Origin: Kushneria marisflavi | Lineage (GTDB): Bacteria; Pseudomonadota; Gammaproteobacteria; Pseudomonadales; Halomonadaceae | Direction of reading: 5' to 3' | NCBI RefSeq assembly: GCF_002157205.1 | Contig: NZ_CP021358.1 | Location: forward strand, 1,550,001-1,614,000 | DNA length: 64,000 nt | In this document: in pieces, positions 34,076 to 42,393 of the stretch | How positions within the stretch are numbered: position 1 is the stretch's first letter | Layout of the letters: each line of letters begins with the position of its first letter | Program-made: the position numbers and the translations under genes | Notes under the pieces: model-generated | Databases searched by the model: none | Told to the model about the DNA's origin: nothing | Seen by the model: only the letters and a program-made list of their open reading frames with translations

Positions 34076-35073
34076 TGTCCTGCCTACCCGTTCTGCGCCG
34101 CTGCCTCCCACTGCTGCTGGTGATCCTGCTGCTGGGGCTGTCAGTGCTATCTCCGTCCAGAGTCAGCGCCCGCGAGTTGATCTTTGGCCACGGCGCCACC
34201 GAGGAGACGGCCTATCACGCCAGTGCCGAGCGCTTTGGCAAGCTTTTGAAGGACAAAAGCCACGGGGCGCTGACCGTCAGCATCTACAGCAATTCAGTGC
34301 TGGGCCATGAAACCGAAATGTTCGAGCAGCAGACCGCCGGGGCACTGGACTTCTCGATCGTCAATCCGGGGCTGATCTCGGAGTTTTCCCATACCGCCAG
34401 CATCTTCTCGATCCCGTTTCTCTATCGCGACATCGATCACTGGGAGCACGTGCTGGATGGCCAGCCCGGACAGGAGATTGCCCGGCGAATCGAGGACGAA
34501 ACCGGGGTCAAGGTACTGGCCTACTACGGCGGCAGCACTCGACAGATCGTCAGCACCCGGCCGCTGGAAAACCTTGATGCGCTCAAGGGCATGAAGCTTC
34601 GCACCAACCCGACCAGACCGGTGATCACGGCCTGGTCGGCGCTGGGCACCCGGCCCACGGTCATGGCCTATCGGGAGATCTATACCGGACTGCAACTCGG
34701 CGCCATCGACGGGCTGCTCAACGAGGCGGAATGGATCTATCGCATGCGTTTCCATGAAGTCGCGCCCTATATCGGGCTTTCCGAGCATGACATCACCGTG
34801 CGTTTGCTGACCGTCTCCTCCCGAACCTGGCAGTCGCTGTCACCCGAGGAGCAGCGCGAAGTACAGGCCGCCGCCGATGAAAGCGAGCAGTACGCTCGTG
34901 ACCTGCAGATTCGTCTGGACAGGGAGTCACGGGAAAAGCTCAAGGAGGAAGGCGCAACCTTTTATCCGATGGACCGGGAGCGCATGCAGGCCATGGTCGC
35001 CGAGCCCCTGGGCCGGGTGATCGATGAGAGGGGTCTTCGCGATCTTTATGAACTGATCATCAACACCGACTGA
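34072..35073 (+). CDS. dctP: TRAP transporter periplasmic receptor (DctP family)
   Basis: 333 residues. A signal peptide (CLPLLLVILLLGLSVLSPS) is cleaved near VSA-RELIF. The mature protein has the DctP features: VLGHETEMFEQQTAGALDFS, LKGMKLRTNPTRPVITAWSA with the arginine that binds the substrate carboxylate, and GLQLGAIDGLLNEAEWIY. It delivers a carboxylic acid to DctQM. The ATG at 34072 follows GGGAG and overlaps the regulator's stop. The ligand (uronate, aldonate or C4 acid) cannot be read. Confidence 0.9.
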   Translation: MMSCLPVLRRCLPLLLVILLLGLSVLSPSRVSARELIFGHGATEETAYHASAERFGKLLKDKSHGALTVSIYSNSVLGHETEMFEQQTAGALDFSIVNPGLISEFSHTASIFSIPFLYRDIDHWEHVLDGQPGQEIARRIEDETGVKVLAYYGGSTRQIVSTRPLENLDALKGMKLRTNPTRPVITAWSALGTRPTVMAYREIYTGLQLGAIDGLLNEAEWIYRMRFHEVAPYIGLSEHDITVRLLTVSSRTWQSLSPEEQREVQAAADESEQYARDLQIRLDRESREKLKEEGATFYPMDRERMQAMVAEPLGRVIDERGLRDLYELIINTD

Positions 35074-35084
35074 GGAGGCGCGCC

Positions 35085-35678
35085 ATGGCATTCGTAACGG
35101 CTCTGGGCCGATTCAACCGCGCTCTGGAACGGGTGCTCAATATCGTGCTGCTGATGCTGCTGGCAGCCTTCATTGCACTGATCATCTATCAGATTGCCAG
35201 CCGCAATCTGGACATGCTGCCGGCGGCCTACGCCACCGAAGAGCTCAGCCGCTTCGCCTTTCAGTGGATGATCATGCTGGGCACGGCGCTGGGCGTATTG
35301 CATGCCGATCACTTCGTGCTCGAGGCCTTCGCCCGCAAAAGCGCCATGGGTCGGTTCACCCGTATTTTGCGTGATCTGGCCTGTCTGATCGTGGGCGTCG
35401 TATTCATCGTTTTCGGCCAGGCATTTGCCCAGTCCGGCTTCAACCGTATCGCCAGCGCTTCACAGTTGCCGATGGTGGTGACCTATTCGGCGTTTCTGGT
35501 CTGTGGCGTATTGATCGTGCTGTTCAGCCTGCAGCGCCTGTTGCTGAGCGCCACCCAGGGGCTCAATGCCATGGAAAACGCCCTCGACACCCCGTCGGGA
35601 ATCGATATCGACGAACCGGCCACCGCGGGGGCTGACCTCCCGACGACCGCCCACGCGCAAAAGGAGACACGCCAATGA
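35085..35678 (+). CDS. dctQ: TRAP transporter small permease (DctQ family)
   Basis: 197 residues with four membrane helices (VLNIVLLMLLAAFIALIIYQ, FAFQWMIMLGTALGVLHADHF, LACLIVGVVFIVFGQAFAQS, YSAFLVCGVLIVLFSLQRLL) and an unusually long hydrophilic tail of about 35 residues. GAGG lies before the ATG. It is 11 bases after dctP and overlaps dctM by four bases. Confidence 0.9.
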   Translation: MAFVTALGRFNRALERVLNIVLLMLLAAFIALIIYQIASRNLDMLPAAYATEELSRFAFQWMIMLGTALGVLHADHFVLEAFARKSAMGRFTRILRDLACLIVGVVFIVFGQAFAQSGFNRIASASQLPMVVTYSAFLVCGVLIVLFSLQRLLLSATQGLNAMENALDTPSGIDIDEPATAGADLPTTAHAQKETRQ

Positions 35679-36982
35679 TGACGGCCGACTGGCTTTTTGT
35701 GCTGCCATGGCTCCTGTTTATTCTGCTGGGCGTGCTGATCATACTGGGCGTACCCATTGCGATGGCACTGGTGCTGACCTCGTTTGGCATCATCGTGCTC
35801 GACCCGCGCCTGACGCCCTGGATCATGTTCCAGCGCATGTATTACGGCATGGATTCGTTCGTGCTGCTGGCAGTGCCACTGTTTCTGCTGGCCGGCAACC
35901 TGATGAACGCCGCACGCATTACCGATCGCCTGATTACGCTGTGTCTTAATCTGGTGGGGCATGTTCGAGGCGCACTGGCACACGTCAACGTGCTGGTGAG
36001 CATGCTGTTTGCGGGCGTATCAGGCTCATCGACCGCCGACAGCGCCGGCATCGGCACGGTGCTGATCCCGGCGATGAAAAAGGAAGGCTACCCGGCGCAT
36101 TTCAGCGTCGCGGTGACGGCGGCCTCCTCGGTGATGGGCATCATCATTCCGCCCTCGATCAACATGATTGTCTGGGGTGCGCTGACCAGCACCTCGATCG
36201 CCGGGCTCTTTCTGGGCGGTATTATTCCCGGGATCATGATCGCCGCCACACAGCTTTTGATGAACATGGGCTACGTGCGTCGCTATGACGTGCCCACCCG
36301 CAAGCGCGCCACGCTCAGGGAAATCCTGCACTCCGGGAAGGATGGCCTGCTGGCCGCCGGCATTCCGGTGCTGATCATCGGTGGGATTACGCTCGGGATC
36401 GTCACGCCCACCGAGGCGGCAGTCATGGCGGTGCTCTATGCACTGATGCTGGGTTTTGTGGTCTATCGCGAACTGACCTTCAAAAGCGTGCTGGACGCCT
36501 CGACCGATACTGTCAGGCTCTGCTCGCTGTCGCTGTTCAGTCTGGTGGGCGCGGCGATTTTTGGCTATCTGATCAGCTTCTATCGCATTCCGCCGCATCT
36601 GATGGCCGGAGTAGAGATCACCGACCCGACCGTGCTGCTGATCGTGATCACGCTGGTGATGCTGCTGGTCGGCACCTTCATGGACTCGCTGCCGGCGATG
36701 GCCATTCTGGCGCCCATCTTTCAGCCACTGGCCGCCCAGGCAGGTATCGATCCGCTGCAGTTCGGTGTCATCAGCGTCATGGCGCTCGGTCTTGGTCTAA
36801 TCACCCCGCCCTACGGCCTGTGTCTGATGATCTCGGCGCGCATCGGCGGTATCCCGTTGCTGCAGGCGCTCGGCACGACCATGCTTTATCTACTGGTGAT
36901 GCTGGGCGCGATCGTGCTGCTGATTTTCTTCCCCGACCTGATCCTCTATCTGCCGAACACCTTCGGGCCGGACAGCAGCTAA
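35675..36982 (+). CDS. dctM: TRAP transporter large permease (DctM family)
   Basis: 435 residues with about 12 membrane segments. Family motifs include the early AVPLFLLAGNLMNAARITDR, the GVSGSSTADSAGIGTVLIPAM stretch near residue 110, MGIIIPPSINMIVWG and the late GLGLITPPYGLCLMISARIG. It forms the Na+-coupled channel with DctQ. The start overlaps the dctQ stop (ATGA). A terminator hairpin follows at 37003. Confidence 0.93.
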   Translation: MMTADWLFVLPWLLFILLGVLIILGVPIAMALVLTSFGIIVLDPRLTPWIMFQRMYYGMDSFVLLAVPLFLLAGNLMNAARITDRLITLCLNLVGHVRGALAHVNVLVSMLFAGVSGSSTADSAGIGTVLIPAMKKEGYPAHFSVAVTAASSVMGIIIPPSINMIVWGALTSTSIAGLFLGGIIPGIMIAATQLLMNMGYVRRYDVPTRKRATLREILHSGKDGLLAAGIPVLIIGGITLGIVTPTEAAVMAVLYALMLGFVVYRELTFKSVLDASTDTVRLCSLSLFSLVGAAIFGYLISFYRIPPHLMAGVEITDPTVLLIVITLVMLLVGTFMDSLPAMAILAPIFQPLAAQAGIDPLQFGVISVMALGLGLITPPYGLCLMISARIGGIPLLQALGTTMLYLLVMLGAIVLLIFFPDLILYLPNTFGPDSS

Positions 36983-36994
36983 GGCTACCGGCAC

Positions 36995-37032
36995 CAAAAA
37001 GGGGCATCGGGCGTCTTTTGACACCCGATGCC
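36995..37032. terminator. Intrinsic terminator between convergent TRAP and NCS1 genes
   Basis: GGCATCGGGCGTC and GACACCCGATGCC (one mismatch) with a TTTT loop. The T-run lies on the minus-strand side (CCTTTTTGG), so it mainly serves the minus-strand permease. Confidence 0.7.
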
Positions 37033-37051
37033 ACGTCGGATCACGCTGACT

Positions 37052-38512
37052 TCAGGAGCGTGTCGTGACCGGCTTGCCGGCAGCACCACGACGCCACAAC
37101 CCTGACTGCCAGCCGTGGGCGAGTGCGGCCACACCGCCGCCGAAAAAGACCGCGAAACTGCTGATATCACCCAGCGGCGCCAGGCTGACCGGCACACTCA
37201 CCAGCCCCCCCATGATCAGCGAGCGCAGGGCCACCGGATTGACGCCGCGCTGATAGTGGTAGGTGCTGTCTTCAGCGGAGGAAAACAGGGCATCGAGATC
37301 GATCTTCTGACGGCGCACCTTGTAAAAATCCACCAGGATGATGCCGTAGAGCGGACCAATCAGACCGGCCAGTACACCCACCGTGTAGTGAATCAGCTCG
37401 GGATTGTTGAAAAGATTCCACGGCGTGAGAAAGATCGAGCCCACGGCGGCGATCATGCCGCCCATGCGCCAGCTGATTTTCTCGGGCGCGACGTGGGAGA
37501 AATCAAACGCCGGCGCCACGAAGTTGGCCACGATGTTGATGCCGATGGTGGCGGCGACAAAGGCAAAGACACCCAGCACGGCCGCGGTGACACTGTCGAT
37601 CCGGGCCACGGTTTCGATCGGGTCGGTCAGCATCTCGCCAAAGACCTGCGGCGTGCCGGAGACCACCACCACGGTAATGATGGAAAACACCAGAAAGTTG
37701 ACCGGCAACCCCCAGAAATTGCCGCGACGCACGGCCTTCTCGGTGGCGCAGTAGCGCGAGAAATCACCGAAGTTGAGCGTGGGGCCTGCAAAGTAGCCGG
37801 CGACCAGTACGGCGGCGACCACCATCTGCCACAGCGCCTCGCCACCGGTCAGCGTCTCGCTCGACAGCGACAGGCTGATGTTACCGGCACCGGCGCGCCA
37901 GACGATCCAGCCGGCGAGAGCAAACATGACGGCATAGACCAGCGGGCCGGCCCAGTCGTTGAAGCGACGAATGGTGTCCATGCCACGCCAGAACACCAGC
38001 GCCTGAAGCAGCCACATCAGTGTAAAGCAGAGCCAGCCCAGCGCCGACAGGCCAACAAAGCTCACCTGTGTCCAGGACTCCAGTCCTGGAAACCAGCGCA
38101 GCAGCACCAGAAGCAGCGCGTTGGAGGCAAGCCAGGTCTGGATGCCATACCACACCACCGCGATCAGACCGCGAATGACTGCCGGCACGTTGGCGCCCTT
38201 TGTGCCAAAGGCCATTCGGCAGATGACCGGGAAGGGCACACTGGTGCGCTGACTGGGCCGCGCGACCGCATTGGCAAAGCACTGCACGATGAGAATGCCG
38301 ACCAGCAACGAAATCAGTACCTGCCAGCCCATCAGACCAAGTCCGAACAGACTGGCGGCCAGCACATAACCACCCACGCTGTGGATGTCGGCCATCCAGA
38401 AGGCGAAAATGTTGTAGGCACGCCAGTTCTGCCGGGCCGGGGCCAGATCTTCATTATAAAGGTGCGAATCGGGCGTGGCGGGCTGCGGCCCCCGGGTCCT
38501 AGTGCTGTTCAT
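37052..38512 (-). CDS. NCS1-family permease, probable allantoin (or hydantoin/purine) importer
   Basis: 486 residues with 12 predicted spans. NCS1 signatures are NEDLAPARQNWRAYNIFAFW near residue 17, MGWQVLISLLVGILIVQ, the SVPFPVICRMAFGTKGA stretch, FGDFSRYC near 250, and AGLIGPLYGIILVDFYKVRR near 395. The ATG at 38512 has GGAG six bases upstream, preferred over one four codons earlier. It is divergent from a GntR regulator followed by allantoin racemase and allantoinase genes, and TTGTATACAA boxes lie between, so allantoin is the most likely substrate. Confidence 0.85.
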   Translation of the reverse strand: MNSTRTRGPQPATPDSHLYNEDLAPARQNWRAYNIFAFWMADIHSVGGYVLAASLFGLGLMGWQVLISLLVGILIVQCFANAVARPSQRTSVPFPVICRMAFGTKGANVPAVIRGLIAVVWYGIQTWLASNALLLVLLRWFPGLESWTQVSFVGLSALGWLCFTLMWLLQALVFWRGMDTIRRFNDWAGPLVYAVMFALAGWIVWRAGAGNISLSLSSETLTGGEALWQMVVAAVLVAGYFAGPTLNFGDFSRYCATEKAVRRGNFWGLPVNFLVFSIITVVVVSGTPQVFGEMLTDPIETVARIDSVTAAVLGVFAFVAATIGINIVANFVAPAFDFSHVAPEKISWRMGGMIAAVGSIFLTPWNLFNNPELIHYTVGVLAGLIGPLYGIILVDFYKVRRQKIDLDALFSSAEDSTYHYQRGVNPVALRSLIMGGLVSVPVSLAPLGDISSFAVFFGGGVAALAHGWQSGLWRRGAAGKPVTTRS

Positions 38513-38592
38513 GAGCGACTCCATGAAGGATCATTGCGCTGCCGCTGGCAGCCCTGCGATAGCCGAATGGCCGACATCGTCTGTCACTTCAC

Positions 38593-38602
38593 TTGTATAC
38601 AA
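38593..38602. promoter_or_regulatory. GntR-type operator 1
   Basis: Perfect palindrome TTGTATACAA inside CTTGTATACAATCC, 81 bases upstream of the NCS1 permease start. Confidence 0.6.
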
Positions 38603-38804
38603 TCCCCGTGCCAGATTGAGACCGGCAGCGATAAATAATCGCTTTTGGGTCGCAAACCGCTGTTATGCCGTCGGTTTTTAACCGTGACCGTTTTGTCTAC
38701 CGATCAGCAAAAGCGTTACGACATCTGGCACTCACCATGAACGGCTACTCGTATGCACCACAGACGTGCTGCGACATGTTCTTTCCGCACCCAAACAGGG
38801 AATT

Positions 38805-38814
38805 TTGTATACGC
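38805..38814. promoter_or_regulatory. GntR-type operator half-site
   Basis: TTGTATACGC keeps eight bases of the palindrome found at 38593 and 38903, and lies between the two. Confidence 0.4.
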
Positions 38815-38902
38815 AGCGCGTTTTATGCCGATCGCTGATCGTGTCTCAACGTGCGCAAACCGCCTTGTTAAAGACCTTCATGTGCCATGGCATGGAAAAT
38901 GC

Positions 38903-38912
38903 TTGTATACAA
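38903..38912. promoter_or_regulatory. GntR-type operator 2
   Basis: TTGTATACAA, with the same 14-base context CTTGTATACAATCC as operator 1, 44 bases before the gntR start. The remaining 38513-38955 intergenic stretch holds no gene. Confidence 0.6.
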
Positions 38913-38955
38913 TCCTCAAGGCAGCTATCCGATCGAACCGCATGACAGGAGCTTC

Positions 38956-39678
38956 ATGAACGATACTCGTCAGTTTCATCTGCTGGCCGGCCTTGCCACC
39001 GGACGTGACGCGCGCAGCGATGATGCGATCTATCAGGCGCTGTGGGAGGCCATCGTGGAGCATCGACTGTCCCCGGGCGCCCGACTGCCGGAAGATGCGC
39101 TGGCCGGGGCCTTCGGGGTGAGTCGCACCATGATCCGCCGCGTGCTGCAGCGCCTGGCGCTGGAGCAGCTGGTGACGCTTCGCACCCATCGCGGCGCCCA
39201 GATCACCAGCCCCACCCCCAGTGAGGCCCGCGATGTATTTCGCGCCCGACGGCTTCTGGAAAGCGCCCTGCTGGCCGAGGTGCTTCCCCGCCTCACCCCG
39301 GCGGATCTCAAGGCGCTCGAGGCCATTCATCAGCGCGAAACCCGCGCCGAGCGCGAGCATGCCATTCGGCTCTCGGCCGAGTTCCACAGCCGCCTGATGG
39401 CCATGGCCGACAGCCCCTCACTGGCCGAGGCGCTATCGCAGCTGATTTCTCGAACTTCCCTGATCATCGCCGTTTATGGGCGGGCCGGAGCCGGCTGCCC
39501 CTGCGAACACATCGAGCTGATCGATTTGCTCCGCGCCGGTGAGCTGGCCCCGGTACAGCGCTGGATGAACGAGCATCTGGCCGGCATCGAGGCGAGCCTT
39601 GATTTCACCGCCAGCGGCGATGCCCTGCCCGATTTCGAACATCTTTTTGGCCACCACCGCGAGCAAAGCGCGTCATGA
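38956..39678 (+). CDS. GntR-family (FCD domain) regulator of the ureide genes
   Basis: 240 residues. The winged helix (AIYQALWEAIVEHRLSPGARL, GVSRTMIRRVLQRLALEQL, THRGAQITSP) covers residues about 20-85. An all-helical FCD ligand domain follows (VFRARRLLESALLAEVLPRL, AEFHSRLMAMADSPSL, CEHIELIDLLRAGELA). AGGAG lies before the ATG at 38956. The stop overlaps the racemase start by four bases. Two perfect TTGTATACAA boxes upstream are the likely operators, also covering the divergent permease. Confidence 0.88.
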   Translation: MNDTRQFHLLAGLATGRDARSDDAIYQALWEAIVEHRLSPGARLPEDALAGAFGVSRTMIRRVLQRLALEQLVTLRTHRGAQITSPTPSEARDVFRARRLLESALLAEVLPRLTPADLKALEAIHQRETRAEREHAIRLSAEFHSRLMAMADSPSLAEALSQLISRTSLIIAVYGRAGAGCPCEHIELIDLLRAGELAPVQRWMNEHLAGIEASLDFTASGDALPDFEHLFGHHREQSAS

Positions 39679-40430
39679 CCTCTCATACCCCGACCATCTG
39701 TGTCATCAATCCCAATACCAGCACGGCCATGAGCGAGGGGATTGCCACCAGCGCTCGTCGCGTCTCGCGCGGTGACATTCTGATGCTGACCTCCCGCCAC
39801 GGCCCGGCCAGTCTCGAGGGTCACTTCGATGAGGCCATCGCCGTACCGGGCCTTCTGGAGCGCATCATCGAGACCGAGCAAGGCGAGACGCGCGTCGACG
39901 GTTATCTGATCGCCTGTTTCGGTGATCCGGGTCTGGCCGCGGCCCGCGAGGTCGCCTCCGTGCCCGTGATGGGAGTGGCCGAGGCCGGCATGCAGATGGC
40001 CACCATGGTCGCGCGACGCTTTTCGGTAGTCACCACGCTGGGACGCACCCTGCCGATTGCCGAACGGCTGCTGCACGAGTACGGCAAGCGCGAGCGGTGC
40101 GCCGGCCTGCACGCCTGTGAGCTGCCGGTGGCGGCATTCGAATCCGACGACGACAGCGTCTATGAAACGCTGCTTGCGGCCTGCCGCGAAGCGCTCAGCA
40201 CCGATGACAGCGACGCCATCCTGCTGGGCTGCGCCGGCATGAGCGAGCTGGCCGAGCGGCTGGGCGAGGCGCTTGGGGTGCCGGTGATCGATGGTGTCAC
40301 CGCCGGTGTCGCGCTGCTGGAAGCGATCAGCACCACGGGCTATCCGATCTCGAAGCACAACGATCGCGCACTGCCGATCGCCAAGCCCATCCGCGGCGCC
40401 TTTGAACATTTAAGCCGGAGCCCCTCATGA
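39675..40430 (+). CDS. hpxA: Allantoin racemase (HpxA, Asp/Glu-hydantoin racemase family)
   Basis: 251 residues. Starts ICVINPNTSTAMSEGIA, typical of the family. The two catalytic cysteines are in LIACFGDPGL (near residue 79) and ILLGCAGMSEL (near 184). It interconverts the enantiomers of allantoin, letting a stereospecific allantoinase use both. A hydantoin racemase is the alternative, but the directly coupled puuE gene favours allantoin. Both ends overlap neighbours by four bases. Confidence 0.85.
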   Translation: MTSHTPTICVINPNTSTAMSEGIATSARRVSRGDILMLTSRHGPASLEGHFDEAIAVPGLLERIIETEQGETRVDGYLIACFGDPGLAAAREVASVPVMGVAEAGMQMATMVARRFSVVTTLGRTLPIAERLLHEYGKRERCAGLHACELPVAAFESDDDSVYETLLAACREALSTDDSDAILLGCAGMSELAERLGEALGVPVIDGVTAGVALLEAISTTGYPISKHNDRALPIAKPIRGAFEHLSRSPS

Positions 40431-41368
40431 GTCACGATCTTTATCTGGACAACTATCCACGCGATTTGCGCGGTTACGGCGCCCACCCGCCGAACCCGAA
40501 ATGGCCGGGGCGCGCCCGGGTGGCCGTACAGTTCGTGCTCAATTACGAAGAGGGCGGCGAAAACAACGTGCTGCACGGCGATGCCCACAGCGAGACGTTT
40601 CTCTCCGACATTATTGGTGCCGCGCCCTACCCCGACCGCCATATGAGCCTGGAGTCGCTCTATGAGTACGGCTCACGCGCCGGCGTCTGGCGCATCCTGC
40701 GCGAATTCGAGCGTCGCGGTCTGCCGCTGACCGTATTCGGCGTCACCATGGCCATGGCGCGACATCCGGAAGTGATCAGCGCCTTTCAGGAGGCCGGACA
40801 TGAGATTGCCTGCCATGGTCTGCGCTGGATTCACTATCAGGACATGAGCCTCGAGCAGGAGCGCACCATGATGGTGCAGGCAATTGAGCTGCATCGTGAA
40901 TTGACCGGCGAGCTGCCGCTGGGCTGGTATACCGGGCGTGACAGTCCCAACACCCGGGCGCTGGTCGGAGAACACGAGCACTTTCTCTACGACTCGGATT
41001 ACTACGGCGATGACCTGCCCTTCTGGACGCCGGTCGACAATGACGAGGGCGAGACACGCGATCATCTGATCGTGCCCTACACGCTGGACACCAACGACAT
41101 GCGCTTCGCCTCACCGGGCGGCTTCAACTACGGCGATCCGTTTTTCAATTACTTGAAGGACGCCTTTGACGTGCTCTATGAAGAAGGCGCCGAATCACCA
41201 AAGATGCTCTCGATCGGCCTGCACTGTCGCCTGATCGGCCGGCCCGGCCGCTTTCGCGCCCTGCAGCGCTTTCTCGACCACATCGAGGCCCACGACCGGG
41301 TGTGGGTCACCCGACGCGTGGACATCGCCCGCCACTGGCACGAACATCATGCTCCGACCGGGCGCTGA
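40427..41368 (+). CDS. puuE: Allantoinase PuuE (polysaccharide-deacetylase fold)
   Basis: 313 residues, the usual PuuE length, beginning YPRDLRGYGAHPPNPKWPG as in the family. The NodB-like core has VAVQFVLNYEEGGENNVLHG, EIACHGLRWIHYQDMSLEQE and WYTGRDSPNTRALV; FGVTMAMARHPEV lies between. It hydrolyses allantoin to allantoate without the metal site of DAL1-type allantoinases. It ends the gntR-hpxA-puuE unit, and the convergent AEC gene follows with a hairpin between. Confidence 0.92.
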   Translation: MSHDLYLDNYPRDLRGYGAHPPNPKWPGRARVAVQFVLNYEEGGENNVLHGDAHSETFLSDIIGAAPYPDRHMSLESLYEYGSRAGVWRILREFERRGLPLTVFGVTMAMARHPEVISAFQEAGHEIACHGLRWIHYQDMSLEQERTMMVQAIELHRELTGELPLGWYTGRDSPNTRALVGEHEHFLYDSDYYGDDLPFWTPVDNDEGETRDHLIVPYTLDTNDMRFASPGGFNYGDPFFNYLKDAFDVLYEEGAESPKMLSIGLHCRLIGRPGRFRALQRFLDHIEAHDRVWVTRRVDIARHWHEHHAPTGR

Positions 41369-41382
41369 GCCCCGCTCCTCTG

Positions 41383-41404
41383 GCCCGCCGCCCCCGTGGC
41401 GGGC
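41383..41404. terminator. Inverted repeat between puuE and the AEC gene
   Basis: GCCCGCC and GGCGGGC around eight bases, with no T-tract. It is possibly a weak bidirectional terminator; the right arm touches the AEC stop codon. Confidence 0.35.
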
Positions 41405-42306
41405 TAGCCCATCAGCAGCATCCACAGCGGCAGTGTCGCAGCGGCCAGCAGGGTCGAGAGGAAAATGCTTGCGCCCACGGTGTGCTGCTCCTCGCCGGGC
41501 CGGGCAAAGGCCAGTACGTTGACGCCGATCGGTCCGGCAGCCGCCAGCACCAGAACCTGCAGCGCCAGCGGTGACAGCCCCGGTATCAGGCTGCCCAGCA
41601 TCAGCACCAGCAATGGAAAAACCGCAAGTTTGCCAACACAGATGGCCCAGATGAGCGGCGACGTCCGCAGCTGATAGCGGGTCAGCCCTACCCCGACTAC
41701 GATCAGGGCACAGGGCAGGCCCGCCCGTGCCAGCCAGTCCAGTACCTGCCATAGCGGCCCTGGCAATTCGAGACCGGAAAGATTGATCATCAGGCCCAGT
41801 AACAGCCCGATCACGATCGGATTGGCCAGCGTTTTCAGAAGATTAAGGATATCCAGGCGCTGCCCGGTGCCTTGGCCGAGCGCGGCATAAAGTGACTGGG
41901 TCGAAAAGAGGATCAGGCTGTGCACGGCCAGCAGGGCAAAGAGATAGACCAGGCCTTCATGACCAAACAGCGCCGTCATCAGCGGAATGCCGATCAGGAC
42001 ATTGTTGGAATAGCTCGCCGCCAGCCCGGCAGCAGACGTCAGCCCCGTGCGACGATGCATCACGAGATTGAAGCCGGCAAACAACAGCAGTGCCGGAATG
42101 AAATAGACCAGCAGCAACAGCGGTGAGAGCGCCTCCCCGAGCGGGGCGCGCGCGATGCCGGTCAACAGCACGCAGGGCAGAAAGAGCTTGAAGGTGGCCC
42201 AGGAGAGCCCACCGGCACTGGCAGGCGTCAGCCACTTCCGCCAGCCCAGCACATAACCGATCACAATGAGCGTGAAGATGGGCAAAATCGCGAGTATGGC
42301 AGCCAT
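41404..42306 (-). CDS. AEC-family membrane transporter
   Basis: 300 residues with about ten membrane segments (LAILPIFTLIVIGYVLGW start; YSNNVLIGIPLMTALFG near residue 95; ICVGKLAVFPLLVLMLGSLI; SIFLSTLLAAATLPLWMLL end), the auxin efflux carrier pattern. Members move malonate, malate or other carboxylates. CAGGAG precedes the ATG. It lies 87 bases downstream of the amidase on the same strand, so it may export an acid product of ureide breakdown such as oxalurate or oxamate; this is inference. Confidence 0.85.
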   Translation of the reverse strand: MAAILAILPIFTLIVIGYVLGWRKWLTPASAGGLSWATFKLFLPCVLLTGIARAPLGEALSPLLLLVYFIPALLLFAGFNLVMHRRTGLTSAAGLAASYSNNVLIGIPLMTALFGHEGLVYLFALLAVHSLILFSTQSLYAALGQGTGQRLDILNLLKTLANPIVIGLLLGLMINLSGLELPGPLWQVLDWLARAGLPCALIVVGVGLTRYQLRTSPLIWAICVGKLAVFPLLVLMLGSLIPGLSPLALQVLVLAAAGPIGVNVLAFARPGEEQHTVGASIFLSTLLAAATLPLWMLLMG

Positions 42307-42393
42307 GGGCGCTCCTGGTGATCATGTTCCCATGGCGGGGATTTTCGTGACGCCCGGGCAGAATCGCATCATAACGGCCGGGCGCGATCATGC

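Noticed and set aside
37115..38638. 507-residue plus-strand open frame opposite the NCS1 permease
   Set aside because: Extremely His/Gln/Gly/Arg-rich and antisense to a well-recognised membrane protein.
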